Notes: generated from the letters alone by a model not told the origin. DNA of 64,000 nt from Mumia xiangluensis (GCF_010994095.1 NZ_WJYO01000001.1:1240001-1304000), one strand, 5' to 3'. Numbered from the stretch's first letter, positions 27,189-37,784 are shown. A program made the numbers and translations.

Positions 27189-27724
27189 CGTCCCTCCTCC
27201 CGCCGCGCCGCACGGCGCGCGGCCTCACCAACGAGGCATCCGACCGCGGCCGTGACGCCGAGGACGACGAGCAGGCCTGGTCTCCCGTGGACGGTGTCCA
27301 CCACAGCCTGGCAGAGGACAAGCAGGCCGATCACTACGGAGGCGCCGGTCCAAAGGAGCCTCCGTCGCGACGGAGGAGGGGCGTCCGAGCCGTCGGCGCT
27401 GACCTCCCGTGCCAGGCTCACCTCCCGCTCTACCGACTCGTGTCGGACGCGGAGCTGGAGCATTCGGGCCGCATTCCACGACTCGCCCAGCTGGCCGTGC
27501 TCCGCGATCACTCGAGCGCTGTGGCCGTCGCCGAGGTTGAGGGTGACGGGCGCACAGGTCGAACCACCGGACGTCGCCTGTACGACGTACGTCCCTGGCG
27601 CGAGTGTGACCCGGACCCGCTCGCCCGGACGCAGGCGCGCTACGGCGACGTCGTCGAGCCGCATGGTCTTACGTAGCAGGAACCCCGCGTCGCCCGGGCT
27701 GCGCGCCAGGAGCAGCGTCGCCAT
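27185..27724 (-). CDS. Hypothetical protein with beta-rich N-terminus and two C-terminal membrane helices
   Basis: This 179-residue protein begins with a predicted beta-sandwich of about 95 residues (LLRKTMRLDDVAVARLRPGERVRVTLAPGTYVVQAT). A charged helix follows (QLRVRHESVEREVSLAREV), and then two membrane segments (about residues 127-145 and 149-168). The pattern GERVRVTLAPGTYVVQA resembles domains that bind small ligands at the membrane, but no family is assigned. It is the middle gene of the three-gene membrane unit, with 10 bp to the upstream gene and a 4-bp overlap with the downstream one. Confidence 0.6.
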   Translation of the reverse strand: MATLLLARSPGDAGFLLRKTMRLDDVAVARLRPGERVRVTLAPGTYVVQATSGGSTCAPVTLNLGDGHSARVIAEHGQLGESWNAARMLQLRVRHESVEREVSLAREVSADGSDAPPPSRRRLLWTGASVVIGLLVLCQAVVDTVHGRPGLLVVLGVTAAVGCLVGEAARRAARREEGR

Positions 27725-27734
27725 CGGTCCTGCT

Positions 27735-28340
27735 CTACCGTCGGCGCCGGCCGGCAGACGCGATCGCCGTGCCGAGGAGGAGCGCGGCGACGGTCGGGAA
27801 GAGGACGATCCCGTAGAACGGCACGTTCACGAGCGCGTAGTTGTAGACCACGTCCCAGTCACGGATCTCCATGCCCGCGCGGACGATGTCGTTGCGGAAG
27901 GCGACGACGGCGACGGCGGGAAGGGCGCCGTACAGGACGGCCGCGATCGCCGGCCCGACCGGTGACAACCGCCCGGCCGCGGCGACCAGGAGGAGCAGCA
28001 GAGCGCCGATGGCGATCACCGCGAAGGGCCAGAGCGCACGGTCGTTCGCGTCACGGAACTGGTTGAGCTCCAACCAGTAGCGCCCGAACGCCCAGTCGAA
28101 GCCGAGGTACGCCAGCGGCGGCAGGACGAGTCCCGCGAACAGGCTGACGACGTGGCGTGCGGCGCCTCCGGACGACGACTCGTCGACCTTCGGGATCCCG
28201 TACGGCGGGGTGGAGTCGGAAGGGTACGGACGCTGCTCCGGCGGGCCCGCGTGCTGCGGTGGAGGCGTCGTGGCGTACGTGCTGGTGGGGGAGTCGTACG
28301 AGGTGCTGCGTGGCTCGGGGGTGTCGCCGGGATGCGTCAT
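27735..28340 (-). CDS. Hypothetical membrane protein with Pro-rich N-terminus
   Basis: This 201-residue protein has a Pro/Ser/Thr-rich cytoplasmic N-terminus of about 58 residues (including two TPP motifs). Four predicted membrane segments follow, at about residues 62-82, 102-122, 128-148 and 172-195. No family recognised. It ends VAALLLGTAIASAGRRRR, like the third gene of the unit. It probably heads the unit 28340 to 26301, and is divergent from the ABC transporter at 28409. Confidence 0.6.
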   Translation of the reverse strand: MTHPGDTPEPRSTSYDSPTSTYATTPPPQHAGPPEQRPYPSDSTPPYGIPKVDESSSGGAARHVVSLFAGLVLPPLAYLGFDWAFGRYWLELNQFRDANDRALWPFAVIAIGALLLLLVAAAGRLSPVGPAIAAVLYGALPAVAVVAFRNDIVRAGMEIRDWDVVYNYALVNVPFYGIVLFPTVAALLLGTAIASAGRRRR

Positions 28341-28408
28341 GACCGGTGAGCGTAGTGGCCTCAGGGGGCGCGGCGCTGACGGCGGCGGGTCCGATAGCGT
28401 GGGGAGGG

Positions 28409-29328
<920 letters not shown>

Positions 29329-29332
<4 letters not shown>

Positions 29333-30129
29333 AGGCCGCGCTGACCTCGGAGCTGCGCAAGTGGACCTCCACTCGACTGTGGTGGGTCCTTCTTCTCGTG
29401 ATGGCCGCCTACATGGCGTTCCTCGCCGTGGTGATGGCGTTCTCGGTCACGATCGAGCCCGGCGATGCGGGCGCGGGCGCCACGATCCTCCACGGCACGG
29501 ACGCGGCGCTGACCGTCTACACCCTCGGCAACGCGCTCGGCTACGTCTTCCCGCTGCTCGCGGGTGCGATCGCGATGACATCGGAGTTCCGCTACCAGAC
29601 GATCACGCCTGCGCTGCTCGCCGATCCGCGGCGCAGCGTCTTCCTCGGGGCCAAGCTGCTGTCGGCCACGGTGATCGGCCTGGCGTTCGGGCTCGTCGGC
29701 ACGCTGTCGAGCGTCGCCGCCGGTGCGCCGATCCTGAGCTGGCGCGGCGACGGCGCCTACCTCGGCAGCAGCGACGTCCTCGTGCCGGTCGCGCTGTCGG
29801 TGGTCGCTCTGGCGATCTGGGCGTTCGTCGGGGTCGGTGTCGGCACACTCATCACGAACCAGGTGGCGGCGATCGTCGTCGTGCTCGCGTTCACGCAGTT
29901 CGTCGAGCCGATCGTCCGCCTCGGGCTGAGTGCGGTCGACGCGCTCGAAGGCGTGGCGAAGTTCCTTCCGGGCGCGGCGTCGGAGGCGCTCGTCGGTGCC
30001 AGCACGTACGCGTCGCTGGGCATGTCGGACCTGCTCGGCCGGGTGCCGGGTGCGCTGGTCTTCCTCGCGTACGGCCTGGTGCTCGCGCTGATCGGCCGGT
30101 TCACGACACTCCGACGCGACATCACCTGA
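29329..30129 (+). CDS. ABC-2-type transporter permease
   Basis: This 266-residue protein has six predicted membrane segments and begins MKAALTSELRKWTSTRLWW, the amphipathic start typical of ABC-2 permeases that pair with DrrA-like ATPases. The first large loop lies after the first helix; the motif GAIAMTSEFRYQTI corresponds to the conserved coupling region. It forms an export complex in the inner membrane with the ATPase encoded just upstream, with which it is translationally coupled. Substrate not deducible. Confidence 0.87.
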
Positions 30130-30234
30130 CGGACCCGCGGGAGCGGCCACCAGCGGCGTACCGTCGGGGAATGGGGAGGGGCGGCCCGCCGTTGAGTGCG
30201 GTGAACCCCCGACGCCCCCGAGGAGGTGCGCCAG

Positions 30235-30651
30235 ATGACCGAGGACTTCCGTCCCCTGATCCTGAAGCCGATCTTCAACGACGCGATGATCGCCGAGATG
30301 TCGCTGTACGACCGGTTCCGTCGCGCTGAGGAGATGCTCGCGCAGCGGCACCCGGGGGACGCGATCAAGATGCTCAAGGGCGTCGTCGAGCAGGAGCCGA
30401 ACAACGCGGCGGCCTGGGAGCTGTTGGGACGCGCCTACTTCGCCGCTGCGCTGCTGCGCCCGGCCGAGGACGCGTTCCGCCGGCTCATCGAGCTCGAGCC
30501 GACCAGCGGGTGGGCCCACGTCGCCCTGGGGCTGGCGCTGGACAGGCAGTCGCGCCACCGCGAGGGCGCTGTCTACCACCGGATGGCGTCGGCGCTCACT
30601 CCCGACCAGGACAGGCGTCCCCGCCTCGTCCCGGCGGACGAGCCGCGCTGA
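30235..30651 (+). CDS. Tetratricopeptide-repeat protein
   Basis: This 138-residue protein has about three TPR units: RFRRAEEMLAQRHPGDAIKMLKGVVEQEP, AAAWELLGRAYFAAALLRPAEDAFRRLIELEP and GWAHVALGLALDRQSRHREGAVYHRMASALTP. TPR proteins are protein-binding scaffolds; the partner is unknown. The ATG at 30235 was chosen because GAGGAGG lies 8-9 nt upstream; the in-frame GTG at 30226 overlaps that site. The stop is 23 bp from the converging panE stop. Confidence 0.82.
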   Translation: MTEDFRPLILKPIFNDAMIAEMSLYDRFRRAEEMLAQRHPGDAIKMLKGVVEQEPNNAAAWELLGRAYFAAALLRPAEDAFRRLIELEPTSGWAHVALGLALDRQSRHREGAVYHRMASALTPDQDRRPRLVPADEPR

Positions 30652-30674
30652 CGGCGAGCAACGCAGTCGGACGC

Positions 30675-31691
30675 CTAGCGTCCTGATGCCGTACGGAGGT
30701 CCGCGAGCAGGTCGTCACCCGACCAGGCTCGCGGACCTCCTGCTTCTGCGGCACGGATCAGCGCAACGAGCCGTGCGTTGACCGGCGCCGTGCGGCCGAG
30801 CGACTGCGCGAGGCGTACGACCTCGCCGTTGATCCAGTCGATCTCCGTGGTGCGCCCGGCCTCGAGGTCCTCCCACATGGACGATCGCGCGACGGGATCG
30901 ATCGCGAGCGTCTTGCCGGCCACCGCCGCGTACACGCGGTCGGGCATCACCAGCAGGCGCGGGATGAGACCAGGCGGTAGCGGTGTCACACGGGCGATGC
31001 TGGCGTCCGCCGCCCGGAACGTCTCGTATGCCTCGCGCTGGGCGAGCGCGAGACAGCGCCGGTACGCGCGCTGGGACAGCTCTGCTTTGAGCGGGATGCC
31101 GGCGAGCGCGTTGATCGCGTTGTTGAGGTTGAGCAGGAGCTTCGCGCGGAGGACGGCACCCATGTCGTCGCGCCGCTTCAGCGGAAGGCCCGCCGCGGCG
31201 AAGGCTGACTCGTACGGCGCCAGGTGCGCGTCGTCCTGCACCTCGATCGCGCCCTCGGAGCCCTGGTGGAACGCGCCCCCGCCGAGATTGACGACGTTGA
31301 ACGGGACCATGCCCGCGAGCACCGTCCGTCCGGGGAGTGCGGCGCCGAGCACGTCGGCGTTGCTGAGCCCGTTCTGGAGACTGACGACGACCGCGTCGTC
31401 GCGCAGCACCGGCGCAAGCGTCGCGGCGACCTGCTCGGTTGCTGCAGACTTCACCGTGACGAGGACGAGGTCGGCGTCGTGGACCGCGCCAGGACCGTCG
31501 CGGTCCACGACGAACGGCGCGTCCGCGCGTACGTCGGCGCCGAGGTAGTCGGTCAGGCGAAGACCGCCGTCGCCGATCGTCGCCCGCACCCGCTCTCGCC
31601 CCACGAGGACGACGTCCGCTCCCGCGGCGGCGAGCCGCCCGCCGACGTAGCAGCCGATGCTGCCGGCTCCGTACACGCAGATTCGAGGCAC
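30675..31691 (-). CDS. panE: 2-dehydropantoate 2-reductase (ketopantoate reductase family)
   Basis: This 338-residue protein has the N-terminal NADPH motif VYGAGSIGCYVGG (GAGSIG at residues 8-13), LVTVKSAATEQ, LQNGLSNADVLG, the catalytic-lysine region LRAKLLLNLNNAINAL and the C-terminal ApbA domain with SSMWEDLEAGRTTEIDWINGEVV. It would reduce ketopantoate to pantoate for coenzyme A synthesis; some members of the family act on other 2-keto acids. It starts at a GTG 6 nt after TATCGT on the minus strand (leaderless). No other pantothenate gene is adjacent. Confidence 0.88.
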   Translation of the reverse strand: MPRICVYGAGSIGCYVGGRLAAAGADVVLVGRERVRATIGDGGLRLTDYLGADVRADAPFVVDRDGPGAVHDADLVLVTVKSAATEQVAATLAPVLRDDAVVVSLQNGLSNADVLGAALPGRTVLAGMVPFNVVNLGGGAFHQGSEGAIEVQDDAHLAPYESAFAAAGLPLKRRDDMGAVLRAKLLLNLNNAINALAGIPLKAELSQRAYRRCLALAQREAYETFRAADASIARVTPLPPGLIPRLLVMPDRVYAAVAGKTLAIDPVARSSMWEDLEAGRTTEIDWINGEVVRLAQSLGRTAPVNARLVALIRAAEAGGPRAWSGDDLLADLRTASGR

Positions 31692-31803
31692 CGCCGCACG
31701 ATAGCCCAGCGGCCGTCGCCGAGGGGCGGTCGTCTGAAAGTCGGGGCCTCAGCCGGAGGCCTCAAGGGATCATCGAGGCACGTGGACACCTGGGGGAGGT
31801 GCC

Positions 31804-34551
31804 GTGTCGCTGTTCCTGTATCGCCTCGGCGGGCTGATCGCTGCCCGACGTGGCACCGTCGTCGCCGCGTGGTTCCTCGTGATCGTGACCGTGATGGGCA
31901 CGTCGGCCGCGCTGGGAGACCAGTACGACGACGCGTTCTCCGTCCCGGGCACGCAGTCGCAGGAGGGGCAGGACTTGCTCGCCGACAGGTTCGGGCAGAC
32001 CGGGACGAGCGGGCAGCTCCTCGTGACGGCGACCGCCGGCAAGATCACCGACTCCGCGCCGTCCACAGACGTCGCGGAGATCGTCGAGGCCGTCGGCAAG
32101 GTGCCCGGCGTCGCCGTCAGCAATCCGCTCACTGCCACCGACCCGGTGGTGTCGCAGGACCAGACCGCGACCCTCGCGTCGATCCGCTTCGACGACAAGG
32201 TCCCGTCGGAGTCCACCCTCGGTGCGGTCGAACGCGCCGCAGAGCCTCCGTCGTCCGCCGTCACGACCTCGGTCGGCGGCGACGCGTACAAGCCCGATGC
32301 CGAGCCGAGCCGCGTGCCGGAGCTGATCGGCCTGTTCATCTCCTTCGTGATCCTCGCGGTCACGTTCGGCTCGCTGCTCGCGGCCGGGATGCCGGTGGTC
32401 ACGTCGTTGTTCGGCGTCCTGGTGACGCTGAGCACCGTCGTCATCGCGTCGTGGCTCACGACCGTGTCGAGCACGGCGCCCACGCTCGCGGAGATGCTCG
32501 GGCTCGCCGTCGGCATCGACTACGCGCTGTTCATCCTGTCGCGCCATCGGCGGCACCTCGCCGAGGGACTCGACCCTCCTGAGGCGATGCGGCGCGCGAT
32601 GGCGACCGCCGGCAGTGCCGTGGTCTTCGCCGGCGCGACGGTGATCATCGCCCTGACCGGCCTGGCCGTCGCCCGGATCCCGGTGCTCACCGTGATGGGG
32701 GTCGCCGCCGCGCTGGCGGTCGCGGTCGCGGTGACCCTCGCCCTCACCCTGCTCCCCGCGATCGCGCTGCTGTTCGGTGAGCGGCTCCGCCCGCGTCAGA
32801 AGCGGTCGCGCCGGAGGCAGGCGACGCGGCAGGAGTCGGCAGGGACTCCGTTCTCGGCCCGTTGGGTCGCGGCGACCACGCGCTTCCCTGCGGTGACGAT
32901 CCTGGTCGTGCTCGTGCTGCTGATCCTCGCCGCACGGCCCGCGAGCGAGCTGGAGCTCGCCCTCCCCGACAACAGCACCGCGCCGCCCTCGTCGGCGGCG
33001 CGCGAGACGTACGACGACATCACCGCGACCTTCGGCGAGGGCTACAACGCCCCGTTGTCGGTCACCGCCGACGTCATCACGAGCTCCGATCCCACCGACA
33101 CCGTGAACGACCTGGCAGCTGCCATCGCGAAGGTGCCGGACGTCGTCGACATCACGCTCGCCACCCCGAACGAGGGGGGTGACACCGCGCTCATCCAGGT
33201 CATCCCGTCGGCGGGGCAGACCGCGCCGTCGACGAAGGCGCTGGTGGAGACGCTCCGCGCGATGTCGCCGGGGTGGGAGAAGCAGCTCGGCGTCGGCGAC
33301 ATCATGGTCACGGGTCAGACCGCGATCAACATCGACGTCTCCGACCGGCTCGCAGCCGCGCTGCTGCCGTTCGCGGTGATCGTCATCGGACTCTCGCTGC
33401 TGCTGCTGATGGTCGTGTTCCGGTCGATCGCCGTGCCGCTCAAGGCAACGGTCGGCTACCTCCTGTCGGTCGGTGCTGCGCTGGGCGCGGTGGTCGTCGT
33501 CTTCCAGTGGGGGTGGCTCGGCGGTCTCGGGGAGGAGACCGGGCCGGTCGTCAGCTTCATGCCGATCTTCGTGATGGGCGTCCTGTTCGGACTGGCGATG
33601 GACTACGAGATGTTCCTCGTCAGCGCGATGCGGGAGGAGTACGTCCGTGCGGGCGACCCGCAGCGGGCCGTGCGCGTCGGCTTCGTCTCCTCGGCACGTG
33701 TCGTCACCGCGGCCGCGCTGATCATGGGGACGGTCTTCATCGCGTTCATCCCGGGCGGGTCGTCGACGATCAAGCCGATCGCGCTCGGCCTGGCCGTCGG
33801 CGTGTTCGTCGATGCGTTCGTGGTGCGGATGACGCTGGTCCCGGCGGTGATGGTGCTGCTCGGACGGCGTGCCTGGTGGCTCCCGGCGGTGTTGGACCGC
33901 TCCATCCCGGACGTCGACGTCGAGGGTGCCGTCCTGCACCGCAAGATCGCGTTCCAGGAGTGGGAGTCCGAGCACGGCGAGGTCGCCGTGCTCGCCCGGG
34001 ACCTGGTCGTGCGCGAGGGTGACGTGCCCGTCGAGATCACCGCCCGACCCGGGGAGGTCCACCGGCTCGCGCTGCCGGCGAGCAACGACGCCGAGGCGCT
34101 CGCGTACGTCCTCACCGGGCGCAGCGTGGCGCACAGCGGGATCCTCGTCGTCGACGGCCTCCTCCTGCCCGAGCAGCGGGAGGCTGTGAGCCGGTCCTCG
34201 ACCGGCGTACGGGTGGGTGCGGGCCGCACGGACGTCCACGTCGACGAGCTGCTGCGGGACCGCGCGCGGGTGGTCACCGCCTCGCGGCGCGGACGACGCG
34301 AGTTCGTCGCCCGCGCGACGGACGCGGTCGGTGCGCTCGGGGGCGACGGCAGCGGCGTTGACGGCGCAGGCGTCGATGCTGCGACGGCGGTCGCAGCAGG
34401 TGCGCGCCTCGTCGTGCTTCACGCCCGCAACGGTGACGCCGCCTCGACCGCGCAGGCAGACGTCGACGCGCTCGCCGCAGCGCTCGCCGAGCAGGGCGCG
34501 ACCGTCATCGTCACCGTTCCTCAGGAGACCGGGAGGCTGTCCGATGGCTAG
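31804..34551 (+). CDS. MMPL-family RND transporter with a degenerate ABC-ATPase-like C-terminal domain
   Basis: This 915-residue protein has the MMPL layout to about residue 690. There are two halves, each with a periplasmic domain and a helix bundle, and proton-relay aspartates in LGLAVGIDYALFILSRHRRH and LFGLAMDYEMFLVSAMREEY. Residues about 730-910 resemble an ABC ATPase that has lost its active site: RPGEVHRLALPASNDAEAL stands where a Walker A G-x4-GKT should be, SGILVVDGLLLPEQ follows, and ARLVVLHARNGD replaces Walker B. It begins at a GTG with GGGAGG upstream and overlaps the next gene by 8 bp. The pair probably exports lipid-like or peptide substrates; this is an inference. Confidence 0.85.
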   Translation: MSLFLYRLGGLIAARRGTVVAAWFLVIVTVMGTSAALGDQYDDAFSVPGTQSQEGQDLLADRFGQTGTSGQLLVTATAGKITDSAPSTDVAEIVEAVGKVPGVAVSNPLTATDPVVSQDQTATLASIRFDDKVPSESTLGAVERAAEPPSSAVTTSVGGDAYKPDAEPSRVPELIGLFISFVILAVTFGSLLAAGMPVVTSLFGVLVTLSTVVIASWLTTVSSTAPTLAEMLGLAVGIDYALFILSRHRRHLAEGLDPPEAMRRAMATAGSAVVFAGATVIIALTGLAVARIPVLTVMGVAAALAVAVAVTLALTLLPAIALLFGERLRPRQKRSRRRQATRQESAGTPFSARWVAATTRFPAVTILVVLVLLILAARPASELELALPDNSTAPPSSAARETYDDITATFGEGYNAPLSVTADVITSSDPTDTVNDLAAAIAKVPDVVDITLATPNEGGDTALIQVIPSAGQTAPSTKALVETLRAMSPGWEKQLGVGDIMVTGQTAINIDVSDRLAAALLPFAVIVIGLSLLLLMVVFRSIAVPLKATVGYLLSVGAALGAVVVVFQWGWLGGLGEETGPVVSFMPIFVMGVLFGLAMDYEMFLVSAMREEYVRAGDPQRAVRVGFVSSARVVTAAALIMGTVFIAFIPGGSSTIKPIALGLAVGVFVDAFVVRMTLVPAVMVLLGRRAWWLPAVLDRSIPDVDVEGAVLHRKIAFQEWESEHGEVAVLARDLVVREGDVPVEITARPGEVHRLALPASNDAEALAYVLTGRSVAHSGILVVDGLLLPEQREAVSRSSTGVRVGAGRTDVHVDELLRDRARVVTASRRGRREFVARATDAVGALGGDGSGVDGAGVDAATAVAAGARLVVLHARNGDAASTAQADVDALAAALAEQGATVIVTVPQETGRLSDG

Positions 34552-36646
34552 CACCGCAACTGGCACCGCAGCAGGCAACGACGGCGTACGCCGTGGCTGG
34601 CGCCGAGCCCTGATCGTCGGGGTCCTGCTCCCGCTGGTCTCGGCGGCGGTCGTGATCTGGTCGGTCGCCGACCGCGAGGAGAAGCTGGACACGGTCCCCG
34701 TGGCGGTCGTCAACAACGACAAGATCATCAGCGACCCGCAGCCGATGGCGGCGGGACGCGCGCTGACGGCGTCACTGACCGACTCGACCACCACGGACCC
34801 GAACCTCGATTGGACCCTCACCGACGCCGACGACGCTGCGGACGGGCTGCGAGACGGCGACTACTACGCCGTCCTGACGATCCCCGAGGACTTCTCGAGC
34901 GCGATCCTCTCGTCGGGGACCTCGAGCCCGACGCAGGGTCAGCTGACGCTCGAGAGCAACGCCGCAGCGAGCACCACCGTCCCGTACCTGAGCGCACAGA
35001 TCGCCGGCGCCGCCGCGATGTCGCTCAGCAACCAGACGACGCAGGGCTATCTGAAGAACGTCTACGCGGGGTTCAACCAGATCGCGTCGTCGAACCAGAA
35101 GGCAGCCTCCAGCGCGGCGCAGCTCGCCGACGGTACGGCGGAGCTGGCCACGGGTGCGGCGTCCCTCGACGACGGTGTGGACAGCCTCGCCAGCGGGCTG
35201 GATGAGCTCGCGACGGGTGCGGACGAGCTGAGCCAGGCGACGGACGCGCTCGTCGTAGGCGCGGACGGGCTCGCCACGGGCGCCGGCGGAGTGGCGACCG
35301 GCGCACGCGAGCTCGACGAAGGCACGTCGGCGCTGGCGCGCAGCAGCGGGAGACTGAGCAGCGCGAGCACGAGACTGTCGACCGCCTCCGGAACGGTCGC
35401 GAGGGGCGCCTCCGGCCTCGCGAAGGGCGACGCGCGCCTGGCTGCGCGTGCGAAGACGCTCGCCCGGGACCTGCGGACGCTCCGGCGCGACTGCCGGGCC
35501 GCGGGAGGCTCGGTGGAGCTCTGCCTGCGCCTCGGCCGGGTCAGGGACAGCGCGATCGCGCTCGCGGCGGGTACTGCGATCTCCGAGCGCGCGGCGGAGC
35601 GCCTCGCCGGGGCCACCGCCGACACGGCGCGCGGTGCGAAGGGACTGGCGCGCGGCAACGCGGGACTGGCAGGGGGTGCTCGCTCGCTCGATGCAGCCGC
35701 CGGGACGCTGACGGACGGTGCGCGCGAGGTCGCGACCGGCGCCACGTCCCTCGCTGACGGCACTGACGAGGTCGCGGTCGCCGCTGGGTCTCTGGCCGAC
35801 GGGACTGACGAGGTCGCGACGGACGCAGCCCCTCTCGTCGAGGGGGCAGCGACGCTGTCCAGCAGCGCCGAGCAGGTCGACTCGGGCGCCCAGTCCTTGA
35901 GCAGCGGCCTGGCCAAGGGGGCTGCAGAGTCTCCGACCTACTCGACCGCGCAGCAGGACGCCCTCGCGACTGTCGTGAGCCAGCCCGTCGTGCTGGGGAG
36001 CTCGGTCGAGCACACCGAGCACGGCAACGGTTGGCTGCTCGCCGCGGTGCTGGGTGCGGTGCTGTGGCTGTCCGCGCTGGTGGCGTCGATGGGGGTGCAA
36101 CGGGAGCGGATCCGCAGCCTGGCGATGATGCCGGTCTCGTCGCGCCGCATCGCGTGGTCCTTCGCGCTGCCGGTGCTCGGGCTGGCGGCGCTGCAGGCCG
36201 TGGCGGTGATGGCCGCGGTTCTGCTCTTCTACCCGAGCGTCGACGCACTCGTCCCGCTGACGCTGCTGAACCTGCTGGCGGCCGTGACGTTCTCGCTCGT
36301 CGCCGTCGCGCTGCGGCTCGCCTTCGGGGGCGCGGGCGTGGCGGCGTACGTGGTGCTCCTGCTCGTACAGCTCGCCGCGCTCGCCATCGTCGTACCGCTC
36401 GAGACGGCACCCGGCCTGCTCCGCACCCTCAACGGGCTGATGCCCCTGAGCGCGTTCACCAACGGCGCCACGCAGCTGGTCGCCGGAGGTGCCGTCACGT
36501 CGATGGTCGGCGTCGTCGCGGTGCTCGTCCTGTGGGCGTTGGTCGCCGTCGCCGTCGCGGTGTCAGCCGTGAAGCGCCGACGCCGGCTCCCGTTGACGGC
36601 CCGGACGAGCGAGCCCTCGCCCGAGCCGGAGGCCGCGGCTCACTGA
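34544..36646 (+). CDS. YhgE/Pip-family ABC-2-like membrane protein
   Basis: This 700-residue protein has one N-terminal membrane helix (about residues 22-42). A large extracytoplasmic part follows, with a long run of heptad/undecad-like repeats such as LADGTAELATGAASLDDG (about residues 190-460). The C-terminal ABC-2-like block has about five helices (about 490-685). This is the YhgE/Pip layout, related to phage-infection proteins and ESX/type VII-associated EsaA; the function in actinobacteria is unknown. It is read from an ATG inside the end of the MMPL gene, so the two are translationally coupled and probably form one complex. Confidence 0.85.
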   Translation: MASTATGTAAGNDGVRRGWRRALIVGVLLPLVSAAVVIWSVADREEKLDTVPVAVVNNDKIISDPQPMAAGRALTASLTDSTTTDPNLDWTLTDADDAADGLRDGDYYAVLTIPEDFSSAILSSGTSSPTQGQLTLESNAAASTTVPYLSAQIAGAAAMSLSNQTTQGYLKNVYAGFNQIASSNQKAASSAAQLADGTAELATGAASLDDGVDSLASGLDELATGADELSQATDALVVGADGLATGAGGVATGARELDEGTSALARSSGRLSSASTRLSTASGTVARGASGLAKGDARLAARAKTLARDLRTLRRDCRAAGGSVELCLRLGRVRDSAIALAAGTAISERAAERLAGATADTARGAKGLARGNAGLAGGARSLDAAAGTLTDGAREVATGATSLADGTDEVAVAAGSLADGTDEVATDAAPLVEGAATLSSSAEQVDSGAQSLSSGLAKGAAESPTYSTAQQDALATVVSQPVVLGSSVEHTEHGNGWLLAAVLGAVLWLSALVASMGVQRERIRSLAMMPVSSRRIAWSFALPVLGLAALQAVAVMAAVLLFYPSVDALVPLTLLNLLAAVTFSLVAVALRLAFGGAGVAAYVVLLLVQLAALAIVVPLETAPGLLRTLNGLMPLSAFTNGATQLVAGGAVTSMVGVVAVLVLWALVAVAVAVSAVKRRRRLPLTARTSEPSPEPEAAAH

Positions 36647-37779
36647 CCGCCGCGCGTGCCCAGCGCCGTACGGGCGACATCGACCACGAGGCGATCCCAC
36701 GAGTCGTCGAGGTCGCGTCCCGTCAGGTCGCGGACGCGGCGCAGGCGGTGCCGGACCGACTGCGGGTGCAGGGAGAGCGCAGCGGCGGCCTCGGTCGCGC
36801 GACCGTGGTCGAGGTAGGCGGCGAGCCCGTCGAGCAGGTGCGCCTGCGCAGGCTCGAGCAGCGGACCGAGCGCTGCGGCGGGAAGGTCCGATCCCGCCTC
36901 AGGATCGGTGCCGGCCAGCAGCGCGACCAGGAGCACGTCCGCGAGCCCGAGCGGACCACTACGCGCGTACGCCCGGGCCGGGGCGTGGTCGTACGCTCCG
37001 GTCGCGAGCCGGTAGGCCCTCGGGAGCTGGGCGACGGTGAGGTCGTCGAGCACGACCCGCCCACCCGTCGAAGGCGGGAGCAAGCCCTCCGTGAGGTGTG
37101 CGGTGTGCGAGGCGCTCGCGTGGGTGAGGTGGAAGGGCCGAGGATGAGACGGGGACTCGGTCCGGGGCACGGGCGTCGGTGTTGCGGACGGTGCCGTGAG
37201 GGTGAGGACGAGGCGGCTCGGGATCGTGATGCCGAGCCGGGTCGATCGGTCGGCGAGGGCGGCGCGAGAGGTCTGGCGCCCGGCGAGCAGGTCGGCGGCC
37301 AGTGTCGCGAGCACACGGTCGCGGTCCTCACGCAGGTGCGCGGAGGCCTCCTCGTAGCCGGCGAACAACGCCTCCGAGAGCTCGTCCACGCCGACGAGCA
37401 TCGTCCGGTTCAGTGCGGCGACGTCGGTGACGTCGAGCGTCCCGGCCCCGAGCTCGACGATCAGGTCGGCGGACTCGACCGCAGCGATCCGGTACGCGCG
37501 AAGGATCGCCGGGAGCGGCCTGCCGTCCGTCGCGCGCGCGGCACCGATCCCGCGGAAACGGCGCAGGTCCGATGCGGTCATCGACGACTCGTCGACCCAC
37601 ATCTCGACCGTGCGCTGCAGCGCCCAGGACGCGATCGCGGCGATCTCGTCGCGCTGGGTCGGGCTGACGTGCGCGTACGCCGGGATCTCCCGGAGCACGA
37701 CACCGATCACGCGTGCGGTCACCTGGTCGGCGTCGCGCGCCACCGCTCGCTGCACGGCCAGCCGCTGTCTCGTACCCAT
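36640..37779 (-). CDS. PucR/CdaR-type transcriptional regulator
   Basis: This 379-residue protein has an N-terminal helical sensor part (AIASWALQRTVEMWVDESSMTASDLRRFRGIGAARA, as in RsbT-like/GGDEF-less PucR proteins) and a C-terminal PucR HTH (about residues 320-370; YLDHGRATEAAAALSLHPQSVRHRLRRVRDLTG). Such regulators respond to metabolites and often control the divergent gene, here a flavoprotein dehydrogenase. The ATG giving MGTRQRLAVQRAV was chosen; the open frame further upstream is antisense to the dehydrogenase. An 8-bp-arm inverted repeat lies 6 bp upstream of its start. It converges on the YhgE gene with a 7-bp overlap. Confidence 0.82.
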   Translation of the reverse strand: MGTRQRLAVQRAVARDADQVTARVIGVVLREIPAYAHVSPTQRDEIAAIASWALQRTVEMWVDESSMTASDLRRFRGIGAARATDGRPLPAILRAYRIAAVESADLIVELGAGTLDVTDVAALNRTMLVGVDELSEALFAGYEEASAHLREDRDRVLATLAADLLAGRQTSRAALADRSTRLGITIPSRLVLTLTAPSATPTPVPRTESPSHPRPFHLTHASASHTAHLTEGLLPPSTGGRVVLDDLTVAQLPRAYRLATGAYDHAPARAYARSGPLGLADVLLVALLAGTDPEAGSDLPAAALGPLLEPAQAHLLDGLAAYLDHGRATEAAAALSLHPQSVRHRLRRVRDLTGRDLDDSWDRLVVDVARTALGTRGGQ

Positions 37780-37784
37780 GGCGC

